Source of the DNA: Ensifer sp. WSM1721
GTDB lineage: Bacteria > Pseudomonadota > Alphaproteobacteria > Rhizobiales > Rhizobiaceae
Assembly (NCBI RefSeq): GCF_000513895.2
Contig: NZ_CP165783.1
Span: forward strand, 682,001 to 746,000
Reading direction: 5' to 3'
Length of the DNA: 64,000 nucleotides
Positions 27,396 to 36,687 of the stretch are shown one piece after another. Both the position numbers and the translations under genes were made by a program. Numbering within the stretch: position 1 is the stretch's first letter; each line of letters begins with the position of its first letter. The notes beneath the pieces were generated by a model. That model saw nothing but the letters and a program-made list of their open reading frames with translations, had not been told where the DNA came from and did no database searches.

Positions 27396-28238
27396 TCAGC
27401 CTTGCCGGTAAAGTGCGAAGGCCTCCTCGCCGCTCGCGTTCTCGTGCACGATCGCCATCAATCCGCGCACCACGGCGTTCGGATTGGAGTGCTGGTAGAT
27501 GTTGCGCCCGTAGACCATGCCCATCGCGCCCTGCTTCATCAAGGCTGCCGACTTGTCGAATACGGCGCGGAGATCCTCCTTGCCGCCGCCGCGCACGAGC
27601 ACCGGGCAACGCGCTGTCTCCACGACTCGATGGAAATCTTCCGCGTGGGTGGTCGGGTCCGCCTTGATGATGTCGGCGCCCATCTCGCGGGCGAGCCGGG
27701 TCAAGGTGACGATCTTCTCCGCGTCGCCGTCGACCATGTAGCCGCCATGCTCGGTGACCGGCTGCATGACGAGCGGCTCGATCATCAGCGGCATGCCGTA
27801 TTTCTCGCAATCGGCTCGGACGCGCGCGATGTTCTGGACGCATTGGCGGAACAAATCCGGCTCGTCCGGCAGCATGAAGAGATTGACGACGACGCAGGCC
27901 GCATCCATCTGCAGCGCCCCGATCAGCGGCTCGGCCTCGTTCTGCAACACCGCCCACATGTCGCGGTGGCGGGTGCGGTTATAGGGATTGCCCATGTCGA
28001 TGCGCATGACGAGCGCCGGCTTGTCCTTGCCGGGCAGTTCCTGCAGCAGGTCGGCCTGGCCATAATTCATCTGGATCGCGTCCGGTGCGGCTCCGACGAG
28101 CGCCTTGATGACACCCTCCATGTCTTCCAATCCGCTCAGGAAGGACGGTTCGTTGCAGACCCCGTGATCGATCGCCACATCCAGGCAGCGTCCGCCGTTA
28201 AACAGGCGGTTGATCCGCACCTTACGATTGTTTCTCAT
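27396..28238 (-). CDS. Class I aldolase of the DhnA/LsrF type
   Basis: About 280 residues, TIM-barrel Schiff-base aldolase of the DeoC/LacD/DhnA group. The catalytic lysine is Lys192 in GADIIKADPTT; the substrate-phosphate region is VLVRGGGK and GMVYGRNIYQH. ATG at 28238 has GAGGAG upstream. Relatives split or condense ketose phosphates giving dihydroxyacetone phosphate, so it likely cleaves the product of the adjacent kinase. A thiolase-like LsrF role was considered, but the rest of an AI-2 system is missing. Confidence 0.82.
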   Translation of the reverse strand: MRNNRKVRINRLFNGGRCLDVAIDHGVCNEPSFLSGLEDMEGVIKALVGAAPDAIQMNYGQADLLQELPGKDKPALVMRIDMGNPYNRTRHRDMWAVLQNEAEPLIGALQMDAACVVVNLFMLPDEPDLFRQCVQNIARVRADCEKYGMPLMIEPLVMQPVTEHGGYMVDGDAEKIVTLTRLAREMGADIIKADPTTHAEDFHRVVETARCPVLVRGGGKEDLRAVFDKSAALMKQGAMGMVYGRNIYQHSNPNAVVRGLMAIVHENASGEEAFALYRQG

Positions 28239-28302
28239 GGCATTCTCCTCTTCATGTTTTGCGCAGCCGCCTCTGGGAGGCCGCCGCAAAAGGATTGCGA
28301 CG

Positions 28303-30036
28303 TCAGACCGCCGTCCTGGCATCGGTCTCGGGTTGCGGTGAGCGGGCGGCAAGCATCGCCTCGTCGACGCCGTGGCGATCGCGCAAAAGCGCAAGAAAGC
28401 GGGCCCGCTCGCTCGCACGGCGCTCGTCTCCCCAGCTCTTCTCCGCCGCCAAGAGGTCGAGCGTCGTGTCGAGAGTGGCGAGCGAGAGCACGCCGGAGAT
28501 GGCGAGCGTCGTGCGGCGCAAGAGCAGGTCGTCCAGATGCTCGACTGCCTCGTTGCGGATCAGGAACAGCATTTCCCGCACCGAGTAATCAGAGCCGAGC
28601 ATCGGTGCATCGGTTCGCTCGCTAATGAAGGTCGCTACCTTCGCAGCATCAGTTCCGTAGCGCGCGAACAATCCGGCGACGCGCGGTTCCGCAACGCCGG
28701 AGCGATCGGCAAGCGCGGCAATCCAGCTCGCGCGGTCAGCCGGAAAATGGCGCCCGCCGCCTATGGGGCAGTCTTTAGTCGAGATGCGGCGCGGTCGGCC
28801 GAGTCTCTTCAGCGCGATGTCGGCCGCGAGTTCGCCGAAAGAGCGGAACGTCGTCCACTTGCCGCCGATCATGCAGATGACCGGTGCTGCCGAATTCTCG
28901 AGCACGGTGCAGAAATGATCGCGCGGAATGCGGCCGGTGAAGCTGTCGCTGCTGGCCGGAAGCGGCCGCACGCCGGAGAACTGGAAGACGATTTCCTCGC
29001 GCTTGATCTCCATCCCCGGCAGGACGAAGGCGAGCGACTGCAATATGTAGTCGCGCTCCTCCGCCTCGCAGCGGACCGTCTCGGGATCGTCGACCCGAAT
29101 ATCGGTGGAGCCGACCAGCACTTTGCCGAGGTAGGGGAAGAGGATGCAGATGCGCCCGTCCTCGTTCTCGTAGTAGATCATGTGATCCCCGAGTGCGTCG
29201 CGCAGCCGGGCGTTGTCGATGATGAGATGCGATCCCTTCGTCCCGCCCATCAGCGGGGCGCCGCGGCGATCGGGCGGCAGGAGCGCGCCATTGGTGATAT
29301 CGATCCAGCCTCCGGTCGCGTTCACGATCAGCTTGGGCTCGACCTCGGCGCTGAGCCCGTCAATATGGTCCACCACCACGTAGCCGCCGGTTTCGCTTGT
29401 GCGCAGCTCAGCGTAATTGACCGCCGACGCTTCGGTCGAGGCAGACAGCCCGTCCTGGAGGAGTTCGATACCGATCCGTTCGGGATGACTGACCCACGCG
29501 TCGTAATAGGTGGCGGAACTGCGTGTCCGCGGGTTGAGCGCCGGCCATTTGGCCAGGGTCGCACGCCGGCCGCGGAAGCGGTGCCGCGGCATCAGCGCTC
29601 GCTTGCGCGTCAGCAAGTCGTAAATCGAGAGGCCGGCCTTGATCGCGATTGCTCCGCGCCGGCTTGGCCGGCGGCTCAAGCCCAGGAAACGCACGATGCC
29701 GTTGGCAAGGCCGGAGAAAATGTCAAAGACCGGTACGGTTGTCGGCAGTGGCGTCACGAGGTGCGGGGCGTTCCTGAGCAGCCGGTCCCGCTCGACGAGC
29801 GACTCCTTCACGAGGGTGAACTCACCATTTTCGAGATAACGCAGCCCCCCATGCACCATGCGTGAAAGTGCCGCGCTCGCGCCCGAGCAGTAGTCGTGCT
29901 TCTCGACTAGGAGAACGCGCAGGCCCTGCAGGGCAAGCTCGCGAAAGACGCTGAGGCCATTGATGCCGCCGCCGAGGACGCAAACGTCCACCTTCGGGCT
30001 TTGGCGAAGCCCGTCGAAAGTCTCTTTTCTTGTCAT
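28303..30036 (-). CDS. GlpD-like FAD-dependent glycerol-3-phosphate dehydrogenase
   Basis: 577 residues, longer than E. coli GlpD (about 500). The FAD-binding start is VDVCVLGGGINGLSVFRELA, then SGASAALSRMVHGGLRYLE, and the C-terminal half has GKVLVGSTDIRVDDPE and ICMIGGKWTTFRSFGELAAD, all GlpD hallmarks. It would oxidise glycerol-3-phosphate or a longer polyol phosphate, passing electrons to quinone. Position between an aldo/keto reductase and an aldolase suggests a polyol-phosphate substrate specific to this pathway. Rhizobial erythritol-phosphate dehydrogenase (EryB) is a precedent for such a shift. Confidence 0.83.
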   Translation of the reverse strand: MTRKETFDGLRQSPKVDVCVLGGGINGLSVFRELALQGLRVLLVEKHDYCSGASAALSRMVHGGLRYLENGEFTLVKESLVERDRLLRNAPHLVTPLPTTVPVFDIFSGLANGIVRFLGLSRRPSRRGAIAIKAGLSIYDLLTRKRALMPRHRFRGRRATLAKWPALNPRTRSSATYYDAWVSHPERIGIELLQDGLSASTEASAVNYAELRTSETGGYVVVDHIDGLSAEVEPKLIVNATGGWIDITNGALLPPDRRGAPLMGGTKGSHLIIDNARLRDALGDHMIYYENEDGRICILFPYLGKVLVGSTDIRVDDPETVRCEAEERDYILQSLAFVLPGMEIKREEIVFQFSGVRPLPASSDSFTGRIPRDHFCTVLENSAAPVICMIGGKWTTFRSFGELAADIALKRLGRPRRISTKDCPIGGGRHFPADRASWIAALADRSGVAEPRVAGLFARYGTDAAKVATFISERTDAPMLGSDYSVREMLFLIRNEAVEHLDDLLLRRTTLAISGVLSLATLDTTLDLLAAEKSWGDERRASERARFLALLRDRHGVDEAMLAARSPQPETDARTAV

Positions 30037-30048
30037 GATGGCGGTCCG

Positions 30049-31044
30049 TTAGCTGTCCATGTTCGCCAGTTTCGCCGCTATTGCCGCGTCGATTGCCGTA
30101 AGGTCGTCCTTGCTTAGCCGGATCGTCCCCGCTCGCGCGTTGTCGAGAGCCTGGGCCGGATTGCGAGCGCCGCAGAGCGCGAAGGTGATGCCGGGCTGCG
30201 CCAGCGTCCAGGCGATAACGATCTGTGCGATCGTGGCCTCATGCCTTTCCGCGACCGGCCGGATCGCCTCGGCGAAGCTCTTCACCTTCTCTCGGTTCGC
30301 GACCGAGAAACGCGGATTGTCCCTGCGCTGGTCGTCGCCGGAAAAGACGCGTTCCGGACCGATCGTGCCCGAGAGCAGCCCCAGCGCCAGCGACGAGTAG
30401 CTGAGGGTCGCGACGCGATTGGCCCTGGTAATCGGCAGCAGGTCCGCCTCGATCTCCCGATCGATCATGCTGAAGCGCTCCTGGATCGCGTCGAGACCGC
30501 CGACGTTCACGTAGCTCTGCAACTCCTTCCGGTTCACGTTGCTTGCGCCGATCGCGCGGATCCTGCCGGCGGAGCGCAGGTCCTCGAGCGCCCGCATGGT
30601 TTCCTCGATCGGCGTCGTCGGGTCCTGCCAATGGGTGATGTAGAGGTCGATGTAGTCGGTTCCGAGCCGCTTCAGACTCTGCTCCACCTCGTGAAAGATC
30701 GACTCTCGGCCGAGATAGCGATGTACGGGCTTGCCGTCCTGGTCGAAGAAGTGGTTGCCCTGCCCGGTGTGCCAGACGAGTCCGCACTTCGTTGCGATCA
30801 CCGCCTTGTCGCGCCGCCCGACAAGCGCTCTGCCGACGGTCTCCTCGGCCCGCCCGAGACCATAGGCCGGCGCGGTATCGATCAGCGTCACGCCGGCCTC
30901 GAGCGAGGCTTGGATCGCGGCGATCGATTCCCGTTCGTCCGTGCCGCCCCACATCCAGCCACCGATGGCCCAGGTGCCGAGACCGACCGCGGAGGCCGCG
31001 ACGCCGGAGCGGCCGATCTCCCGTGTCAATTGTTGTCCGTTCAT
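30049..31044 (-). CDS. Aldo/keto reductase
   Basis: 331 residues, NAD(P)H-dependent TIM-barrel oxidoreductase. LGTWAIGGWMWGG, GVTLIDTAPAYGLGRAEETV (Asp and Tyr of the tetrad), the TKCGLV lysine and the YITHWQDPTTP histidine are all present. It overlaps the SorC regulator stop by 4 nt (ATGA) and is followed 12 nt later by the GlpD-like gene. It probably interconverts an aldehyde or ketose and a polyol. Confidence 0.87.
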   Translation of the reverse strand: MNGQQLTREIGRSGVAASAVGLGTWAIGGWMWGGTDERESIAAIQASLEAGVTLIDTAPAYGLGRAEETVGRALVGRRDKAVIATKCGLVWHTGQGNHFFDQDGKPVHRYLGRESIFHEVEQSLKRLGTDYIDLYITHWQDPTTPIEETMRALEDLRSAGRIRAIGASNVNRKELQSYVNVGGLDAIQERFSMIDREIEADLLPITRANRVATLSYSSLALGLLSGTIGPERVFSGDDQRRDNPRFSVANREKVKSFAEAIRPVAERHEATIAQIVIAWTLAQPGITFALCGARNPAQALDNARAGTIRLSKDDLTAIDAAIAAKLANMDS

Positions 31045-32045
31045 GGGCGCTCTCCGCCTTCCTTGGCCAGTTCGAGAATCCGCGCGCCCGTCGCCTGGTC
31101 CGTGACGAGCGTGTCCAGATGATTGCCGCGCATGACGCTGAGGATCGGGGCCGCCTTTGTCGGTCCGCTCGCAACACCGATCTTGGTCGGGATCGAGGCG
31201 AATTCAGAAAGCGTCAGAGAGACGAGGCGCCGATTGAGGCTGTAGTCGCAGACACGTCCATGGTCGTCGAGCAGATGGGCGAGCAGCTCGCAGGATGCGC
31301 CGGATCGCTCAATCGCCTCGCGATCGGTGCTGGAGGACGGGTGCAGGTCGTAATAGCTGGAGTCGTCCGACAGGATCGAGCCGATGCCGACCACGGCGAC
31401 CTTCGCCTCGCGCGCCCGTTTGAAGACGTCCGCGACCGAGCGCATCCCGAGCAGCATTCTCCGTTCCGCTTCGCTGTCGGCGAAGAGCGGCGCGTGGATC
31501 TGGAACGAGTGCCCGCCAAGCCGGTCTGCCATGAGCGTGGAGACGTGGTTGACGTCCGTATAGTGCTTGCCCTGGACGCAGCCGGTCGCCGGTATGACCT
31601 CGACGTCGAAGCGCCGCGGCGGCTGCAGGCCGGCGACCACGGCACTCACGCCCTTGCCGCCGGTGATGCAGATGGTGGCGCCGTCGGCGATCTCCTCGAG
31701 CAGGAGCCGCGCTGCTGCCTCGCCGACCGCCTGGAGCGCGATCTGGGGGTTCTCGGAGATTGTCGGCACGACGACCGCGCGGCTGATGCCGCCGAGCGCC
31801 AGCAATTGTTCCTCGATATCGACCAGCGGCTCGACCGGCGACTTGATCTTGATTTCGACGAGGCCGAGCTGGCGCCCACGCTTGATCAGGCGGTTGACGG
31901 TCGCATGCGAGATGCCGAGCTGATCTGCGATCTGCGCCTGCGTCAGACCTTCCAGAAAGTGAAGCACGAGGGCCTGGTGCATCTGCCTTGCGATGACGAT
32001 CTCTTCGCGAGGGGCGGACGCGGATTTCGGTTTGGCGTTCGGCAT
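31041..32045 (-). CDS. SorC/DeoR-type sugar-binding transcriptional regulator
   Basis: 334 residues. An N-terminal helix-turn-helix (LEGLTQAQIADQLGISHATV, NRLIKRGRQLGLVEI) precedes the SorC-type effector domain (ITGGKGVSAVVAGL, VAVVGIGSILSDDSSYY, ASGPTKAAPILSVMRGNHLD). The effector is usually a phosphorylated sugar or polyol. Embedded within the operon and overlapping the next gene, it likely controls the perfect palindrome upstream of the binding-protein gene at 35841. Confidence 0.87.
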   Translation of the reverse strand: MPNAKPKSASAPREEIVIARQMHQALVLHFLEGLTQAQIADQLGISHATVNRLIKRGRQLGLVEIKIKSPVEPLVDIEEQLLALGGISRAVVVPTISENPQIALQAVGEAAARLLLEEIADGATICITGGKGVSAVVAGLQPPRRFDVEVIPATGCVQGKHYTDVNHVSTLMADRLGGHSFQIHAPLFADSEAERRMLLGMRSVADVFKRAREAKVAVVGIGSILSDDSSYYDLHPSSSTDREAIERSGASCELLAHLLDDHGRVCDYSLNRRLVSLTLSEFASIPTKIGVASGPTKAAPILSVMRGNHLDTLVTDQATGARILELAKEGGERP

Positions 32046-32046
32046 A

Positions 32047-33039
32047 TCAGGCGGCCTTCCGCTTGTGCAGCAAATGATCGATCGAAACGGCGGCCAGCAG
32101 TATGCAGCCCTTAATCATATCCTGCCAGTAGACGGAGACGTCGAGCAGGATCAGCGAGCTCGTCACCACCGATAGAAGAGCGATGCCGAGAATGGCGCCG
32201 AGGACCGTGCCCGATCCGCCGTTGAGCGAAGCTCCGCCGATCACCGCCGCGGCGATGATGTTGAGCTCCATGCCGACACCGAAGGTCGGCGTCGCTGCGC
32301 CGAAGCGCGACATGTAGATGGCACCGGCGAAGCCCGAGAGCGTGGCGCACAGCACCGTCACCCAGAACTTAACCTCCTTCGTCTTGATCCCGGAATAGAG
32401 CGCGGCCTTCTCGTTGCTGCCGGTGTAGAACACCTTGCGGAAGGCGGTCGCCCGGCGCAGCAGGAAATCGAAGGCGACGACGACGGCGATGAAGATCAGG
32501 ATCACATAAGGGACGCCGAAGAACGTGCCCTGGCCGATCGCCTTGAATTCCGGCGGCAAGGTGAAGAGCGACAGCGGCGTGCCCTTGGTGATGACGAGGC
32601 AGAGGCCGCGCACGATCACCATGGCCGCAAGTGAGGTGATGAAATGATTGAGCCCGACGACGGTGATGAAGAAGCCCATGATGCAGCCGATGGCGGCGCT
32701 CGCGAGAATGCCGGCGAGTGATGCCGTCCAGGGATCGAGACCCATCAGGAATAGTGAGCCGGAGAGCACCATCGAGAAGCAGACGACGGAGCCGACCGAA
32801 AGGTCGATGCCGCCGACGATCAAGAGGATCGTCATGCCGACGACGACGATACCCTCGACCGAGAAGGACATCAGCATCGCCCGGAAATTGCCGAGCGTGA
32901 GGAAATGCGGCGAGGCGAAGCTCATGACGACGCAGAGCGCCAGGATGATCGCGATCAAACCAGCCTCGCGCATCGTGCCGATCCGTTTCCATGTCGGCGT
33001 GCGCGTCTCGCGCGCGACCGCCAATGTATCGACTGCCAT
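32047..33039 (-). CDS. CUT2 sugar ABC transporter permease (RbsC-like)
   Basis: About 330 residues, 8-10 membrane segments. EGIVVVGMTILLIVGGIDLSVG and MELNIIAAAVIGGASLNGGSGTVLGA are family hallmarks. ATG at 33039 has GGAG 8 nt upstream. It is the only permease in this system, so the channel would be a homodimer. The SorC gene follows after a single nucleotide. Confidence 0.87.
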   Translation of the reverse strand: MAVDTLAVARETRTPTWKRIGTMREAGLIAIILALCVVMSFASPHFLTLGNFRAMLMSFSVEGIVVVGMTILLIVGGIDLSVGSVVCFSMVLSGSLFLMGLDPWTASLAGILASAAIGCIMGFFITVVGLNHFITSLAAMVIVRGLCLVITKGTPLSLFTLPPEFKAIGQGTFFGVPYVILIFIAVVVAFDFLLRRATAFRKVFYTGSNEKAALYSGIKTKEVKFWVTVLCATLSGFAGAIYMSRFGAATPTFGVGMELNIIAAAVIGGASLNGGSGTVLGAILGIALLSVVTSSLILLDVSVYWQDMIKGCILLAAVSIDHLLHKRKAA

Positions 33040-33058
33040 AGCCCTGTCTCCTGCTTCC

Positions 33059-34600
33059 TCAGGCAGCATGCCCGGATGCCTTCAAATTCGTGTCGTTCGC
33101 CGTGCCGATGCCGGATGCGAGCCGCATGATCGCTTCCTCCGTCATGCCATCGCCCGAAACCTCGCCGGCGATCCGGCCCTCGTGCACCACCAGGACCCGA
33201 TCACAGAGGCCGATGAGCTCCGGCAGTTCCGACGAGATCACCAGGATGCCGATCCCGGCGCGCGCAAGCTCGCGCAGTAACCGGTGGATTTCCGACTTCG
33301 CGCCGACGTCGATGCCGCGGGTAGGCTCGTCCATCAGGATCACCTTCGGATTGACGGCCAGTTGCTTGGCGATCGCGACCTTCTGCTGGTTACCGCCCGA
33401 GAGCGAGAAGACAGGCATGTCGACACCGCCCATCCGCACGCCAAGCCTGCGGGTCAGCTCCTCGGCCAGAGCCCTTTCCCTGCGGGTGTTGAGCAGACCG
33501 AAAGCGGTCAGCACCTTGAGGTCGAGGACGGCAATGTTCTGCGCAATGGAAAGGTCGAGGAAAACGCCGGATCCCTTCCGATCCTCCGACAGATAGGCGA
33601 TGCCGGCCTTCGCCGCGTCGGAATAGCGGCGCAGCCGAAGCGGTTTATCGTGTAGCCGGATTTCGCCATGCGTGACCGGCCGCAACGCACAGATGCCCTC
33701 GGCGATCTCGGTGCGCCCTGAGCCGATCAACCCACCGATGCCGAGGATCTCGCCACGGCGAAGCTCGAAGCTTATGTCGCGGAAGCGTGCGCCGTCGCCA
33801 AGATCTCGGACCGCAAGGATAGGTTCGCCCGCGCGTTCGGAGGCTTGCTGCTTTTCCGGATAAAGCTGGGTAATCTCGCGGCCGACCATAAGGCGCACCA
33901 CGTCGTCAGGGGTGACGCCCGCAACCTTCTCAGTCGAGACATAGCGGCCGTCGCGGAATACGGTCACGCGATCGCAAAGGCTGAACACCTCCGCCATGCG
34001 GTGGCTGATATAAATGATCGAGACGCCGCGCGCCTTCAGATCGCGGACGATCCCGAAGAGCACCTGCGCCTCGGCCTCCGTCAGCGCCGCCGTCGGCTCA
34101 TCTAGGATAAGCAAACGGCAATCGAGCGTCAGCGCCTTGGCGATCTCGACGAGCTGCTGACTGGAGATCGGCAGGTCACCTACCCGCTGGCGCACGTCGA
34201 TCGGCGCGAGGCGGTTCATCACGGCCTGCGCATCGCGCTCCAACTTGCGGTAGTTCATCAGAGCCGAGCGTCGGCGGTTCGTCGCCGCCATAAACATGTT
34301 TTCCGCAACCGTGGCATCCGGGCAGAGCGCAATCTCCTGATGGACAAGGCCGATGCCGAGCGATTGCGCGGCGGCGGGCGAGGGGATCTTGACCGGCGCA
34401 CCGTCAACGAGAATCTCCCCCTCGGAGGGCTGCAGCACGCCGGCGATGATATTCATCAACGTCGATTTGCCGGCGCCATTCTCGCCGCAAAGCGCGTGGA
34501 CCTCGCCGCGCTCGAGCTGAAAGTTTACAGCTGTCAACGCCTTCACGGCTCCGAAATGCTTGCCAACATTACGGATCTCCAGCACGGTTCCTGACGCCAT
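33059..34600 (-). CDS. CUT2 sugar ABC transporter ATPase (RbsA-like)
   Basis: About 513 residues, two fused ABC domains. Domain 1 has GENGAGKST and [20 protein letters not shown]; domain 2 has [25 protein letters not shown] and [21 protein letters not shown] and ATG starts are adjacent; ATG at 34600 is used. It lies 63 nt after the binding-protein gene and 19 nt before the permease, all one transcript. Confidence 0.88.
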   Translation of the reverse strand: MASGTVLEIRNVGKHFGAVKALTAVNFQLERGEVHALCGENGAGKSTLMNIIAGVLQPSEGEILVDGAPVKIPSPAAAQSLGIGLVHQEIALCPDATVAENMFMAATNRRRSALMNYRKLERDAQAVMNRLAPIDVRQRVGDLPISSQQLVEIAKALTLDCRLLILDEPTAALTEAEAQVLFGIVRDLKARGVSIIYISHRMAEVFSLCDRVTVFRDGRYVSTEKVAGVTPDDVVRLMVGREITQLYPEKQQASERAGEPILAVRDLGDGARFRDISFELRRGEILGIGGLIGSGRTEIAEGICALRPVTHGEIRLHDKPLRLRRYSDAAKAGIAYLSEDRKGSGVFLDLSIAQNIAVLDLKVLTAFGLLNTRRERALAEELTRRLGVRMGGVDMPVFSLSGGNQQKVAIAKQLAVNPKVILMDEPTRGIDVGAKSEIHRLLRELARAGIGILVISSELPELIGLCDRVLVVHEGRIAGEVSGDGMTEEAIMRLASGIGTANDTNLKASGHAA

Positions 34601-34663
34601 CACAATCCCCCTCTCGCCTCGTCGGCCGCCCGAAGTCTCTATCCCGGGCGGCCGTTTGCGACC

Positions 34664-35692
34664 CTACTCCTCGATACCCTTGGTGCCGCGGCGCTTCAGG
34701 TATTTGTCCCAGTAAAAGTCGTCGGCGTTTTCGGCCGTGACGATCGAGAGCCCGTTGTCGACGACGGGAATGCTCATCGGATTGAAGCCGGAGCGCTTGG
34801 CGTCATTCATCGGGTCGATCAGGTCCGGGTGCTTGGCGAGCCACAGCAGCAGGAACCCCATATAGCCCTGCATTCCCTGGTTCGGATTGATCGAACCGAA
34901 AACCTCCCCCGCCTTGATCATGTCGAGGATATTGGCATTGACGTCGGCGCACATGACGAGGACCTTGCCGCCCGTCTCCTTGTTCGCCTGCGCCGCGCCG
35001 ATCGCGGAATTGGCCTCAGGCATGAAGACGGCGCCGAGGTTCGGGTTGGCCTGGATGATGCTCATCAAACCCTGATAGGCCTTGTTCGGGTCCTGGTTGG
35101 AGGCGGCCCGGCCGACGAGCTTCATGTCGGGCCACTTCTCCTCCATGCGGGCGATGAAGGCGGCGATGCGCTTGTCGTGATTGTCCTGGCCCGGGTTCTC
35201 GAGCACCGCGTATTCGCCCTTACCGCCGAGTTTTTCCGCGATCTTGTCGGCGGCATAGATGCCTTCGCGGGTGTTGTCGGAGGTGATGTAGGAAATGCGC
35301 TTCGAAAGCGGCGAGTCCGCGGCGAAGGTGACGACCGCAGTGCCCTGGTCGACCGCCCGATTGATCGGTTCAATAAACGGATCGGAGTTCATCGGATGGA
35401 CCAGGATACCGGCAGGGTTCTGAGCAAGCGCCTGGTCGAAGGTGGCAATCTGCTTGTTGACGTCATATTCCGGCGTTCCGGTGTATTCCGTCTCGCAGCC
35501 GAATTGCTGGCCTGCCTGCTTGAACATCTCGTAAACCGGGAACCAGTATTCGACGCCCGACACCATTACGTTCATCACATATTTTTCGCCCGGCTTGCAG
35601 CGGAAGGGGTTTTCCGTCGCAGCACCGGCCGTGCCGGCAAAAAGCGTAGTTGCGAGGACCGCCATCGCGGTCGTGTTGAGAAAAGTGCGCAA
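34664..35692 (-). CDS. CUT2 periplasmic sugar-binding protein (RbsB-like)
   Basis: About 342 residues. A TTG start at 35692 is favoured: GAGGAGG lies 4 nt upstream and it gives a short signal peptide (MRTFLNTTAMAVLATTLFAG, cleavage near TAGA-ATENP). The ATG-free extension to 35743 would place a charged, Pro-rich leader before it. The fold is type 1 periplasmic binding protein (TPEYDVNKQIATFDQALAQN, GILVHPMNSDPF, AVFMPEANSAIG). First gene of the catabolic operon; ligand unknown. Confidence 0.85.
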   Translation of the reverse strand: MRTFLNTTAMAVLATTLFAGTAGAATENPFRCKPGEKYVMNVMVSGVEYWFPVYEMFKQAGQQFGCETEYTGTPEYDVNKQIATFDQALAQNPAGILVHPMNSDPFIEPINRAVDQGTAVVTFAADSPLSKRISYITSDNTREGIYAADKIAEKLGGKGEYAVLENPGQDNHDKRIAAFIARMEEKWPDMKLVGRAASNQDPNKAYQGLMSIIQANPNLGAVFMPEANSAIGAAQANKETGGKVLVMCADVNANILDMIKAGEVFGSINPNQGMQGYMGFLLLWLAKHPDLIDPMNDAKRSGFNPMSIPVVDNGLSIVTAENADDFYWDKYLKRRGTKGIEE

Positions 35693-35826
35693 GAGTCCTC
35701 CTCGAGGCCGAAGCCCCTCCCAAAAAGCGCGTGGGCACGCCAACGGCGGCCGCTGTGTTCATGAGGTCCGGCCTTCCTCCTCGAAGTCCGGTATCGGCAG
35801 GAAAACGCAAAGCCTTGCCGCTGTCA

Positions 35827-35856
35827 ATATATTTCTACATGTGAAATATATTTCAC
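35827..35856. promoter_or_regulatory. Operator for the SorC-regulated operon (predicted)
   Basis: GTGAAATATATTTCAC at 35841-35856 is a perfect 16-bp palindrome about 150 nt upstream of the binding-protein start. Its half site ATATATTTC (35846-35854) recurs directly at 35827-35835, 19 nt apart, about two helical turns. Palindromes with TTCA/TGAA arms are known for SorC-family polyol regulators. A TTGACA on the minus strand (35822-35827) could be the -35 box, though no good -10 follows. Confidence 0.6.
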
Positions 35857-35869
35857 GTCACTGGGTCGA

Positions 35870-36352
35870 TGTGGACGAGACTTGCGCAAGACAAAAGCGA
35901 CTGCGGAGTTAGGCGAGCGTGCCGACGGCGAGTTTCGGATGGGAACTGTGCAAAACGCGCGATAGTCGGCCGAGAACCGGCTCGTATGCGAGAAGCCCGA
36001 CTTCGGCGCGACTCGCCCGATCGACGTAGGTCCAAGCAAGATCCGGCCGATGGTGTGGCTCCTGCCACTTAAATCCGCACAGCACCTATACCTCCGTATA
36101 GATCATTCTCTCCTCGTTGGCATTCGATCCTTCCTCCCGATCAATAGTCGGGCCGGGGAGCCTGCTGCTATTTTTAGCGTAGATACTCTGGCGGGCCGTT
36201 TCCTCCGAGCGCCATGAAATGACCGGTACCTCGTCCGGCGCTTTAAGAGGCGGAGCCGCCTGAAGGGACGAAGACGCTGTTCGCAGCGGCTCAAACTCGG
36301 GCGAAGGGAGCTTCGAAACGAAGCGGGCGCAATTCACCATCGAGGTACGATC
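35870..36352. other. Intergenic region with a CTATAC-N4-GTATAG inverted repeat
   Basis: About 480 nt without a convincing gene; the antisense ORFs here have no family features. The one structured element is CTATAC-CTCC-GTATAG at 36085-36100, which shares both half sites with the hairpin at 38405-38420. It may be a regulator site for the secreted-protein gene at 36353, although it is 250 nt upstream. Confidence 0.4.
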
Positions 36353-36673
36353 ATGCGCAAGCCAGCAGCTATTCTCTTTGCAGTCGCGACCGTTGCTCCG
36401 GCGGCGGCGCATGACGCGACGCCAACAGCGGCACAGCCGAATGGATGGACATATCCGTTCTCGTGCTGCAGCGGAATGGATTGCCGCGAAATCCGAGATC
36501 AAGCGGTTCTCGAAGGTCCCCGCGGATATGTCATCAAGCTCACCGGAGAGCTCATCACCCCACGAGATACTCGTATCAAGCACAGCCCGGACGGGCAGTT
36601 CCACCACTGCACCGTGGCCGGCGAGCCCACCGGTCGCACCCTTTGCCTCTTCGTTCCTCCGCGCTCCTTCTGA
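36353..36673 (+). CDS. Small secreted Cys-rich protein (paralogue of the gene at 6949)
   Basis: 106 residues with a signal peptide (MRKPAAILFAVATVAPAAA, cleavage before HDAT). Five Cys are conserved with the 98-residue protein at 6949-7245 in the same contexts: SCCS, DCRE, HHC and TLCLF. Shared motifs are GWTYP, VIKLTGE, SPDGQFH and CLFVPPR. GAGG lies about 7 nt before the ATG. Function unknown; it sits close to a FixJ-type signalling cluster. Confidence 0.75.
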   Translation: MRKPAAILFAVATVAPAAAHDATPTAAQPNGWTYPFSCCSGMDCREIRDQAVLEGPRGYVIKLTGELITPRDTRIKHSPDGQFHHCTVAGEPTGRTLCLFVPPRSF

Positions 36674-36687
36674 GGATTGTGACCACC

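Noticed and set aside
25807..30036. Erythritol (eryABC) pathway
   Set aside because: The kinase resembles L-xylulokinase rather than EryA, and EryC, TpiB and RpiB-like genes are missing.
24188..35692. AI-2 (lsr) uptake system
   Set aside because: The aldolase, kinase and SorC regulator recall LsrF, LsrK and LsrR, but the binding protein does not look like LsrB, there is one permease only, and LsrG is absent.
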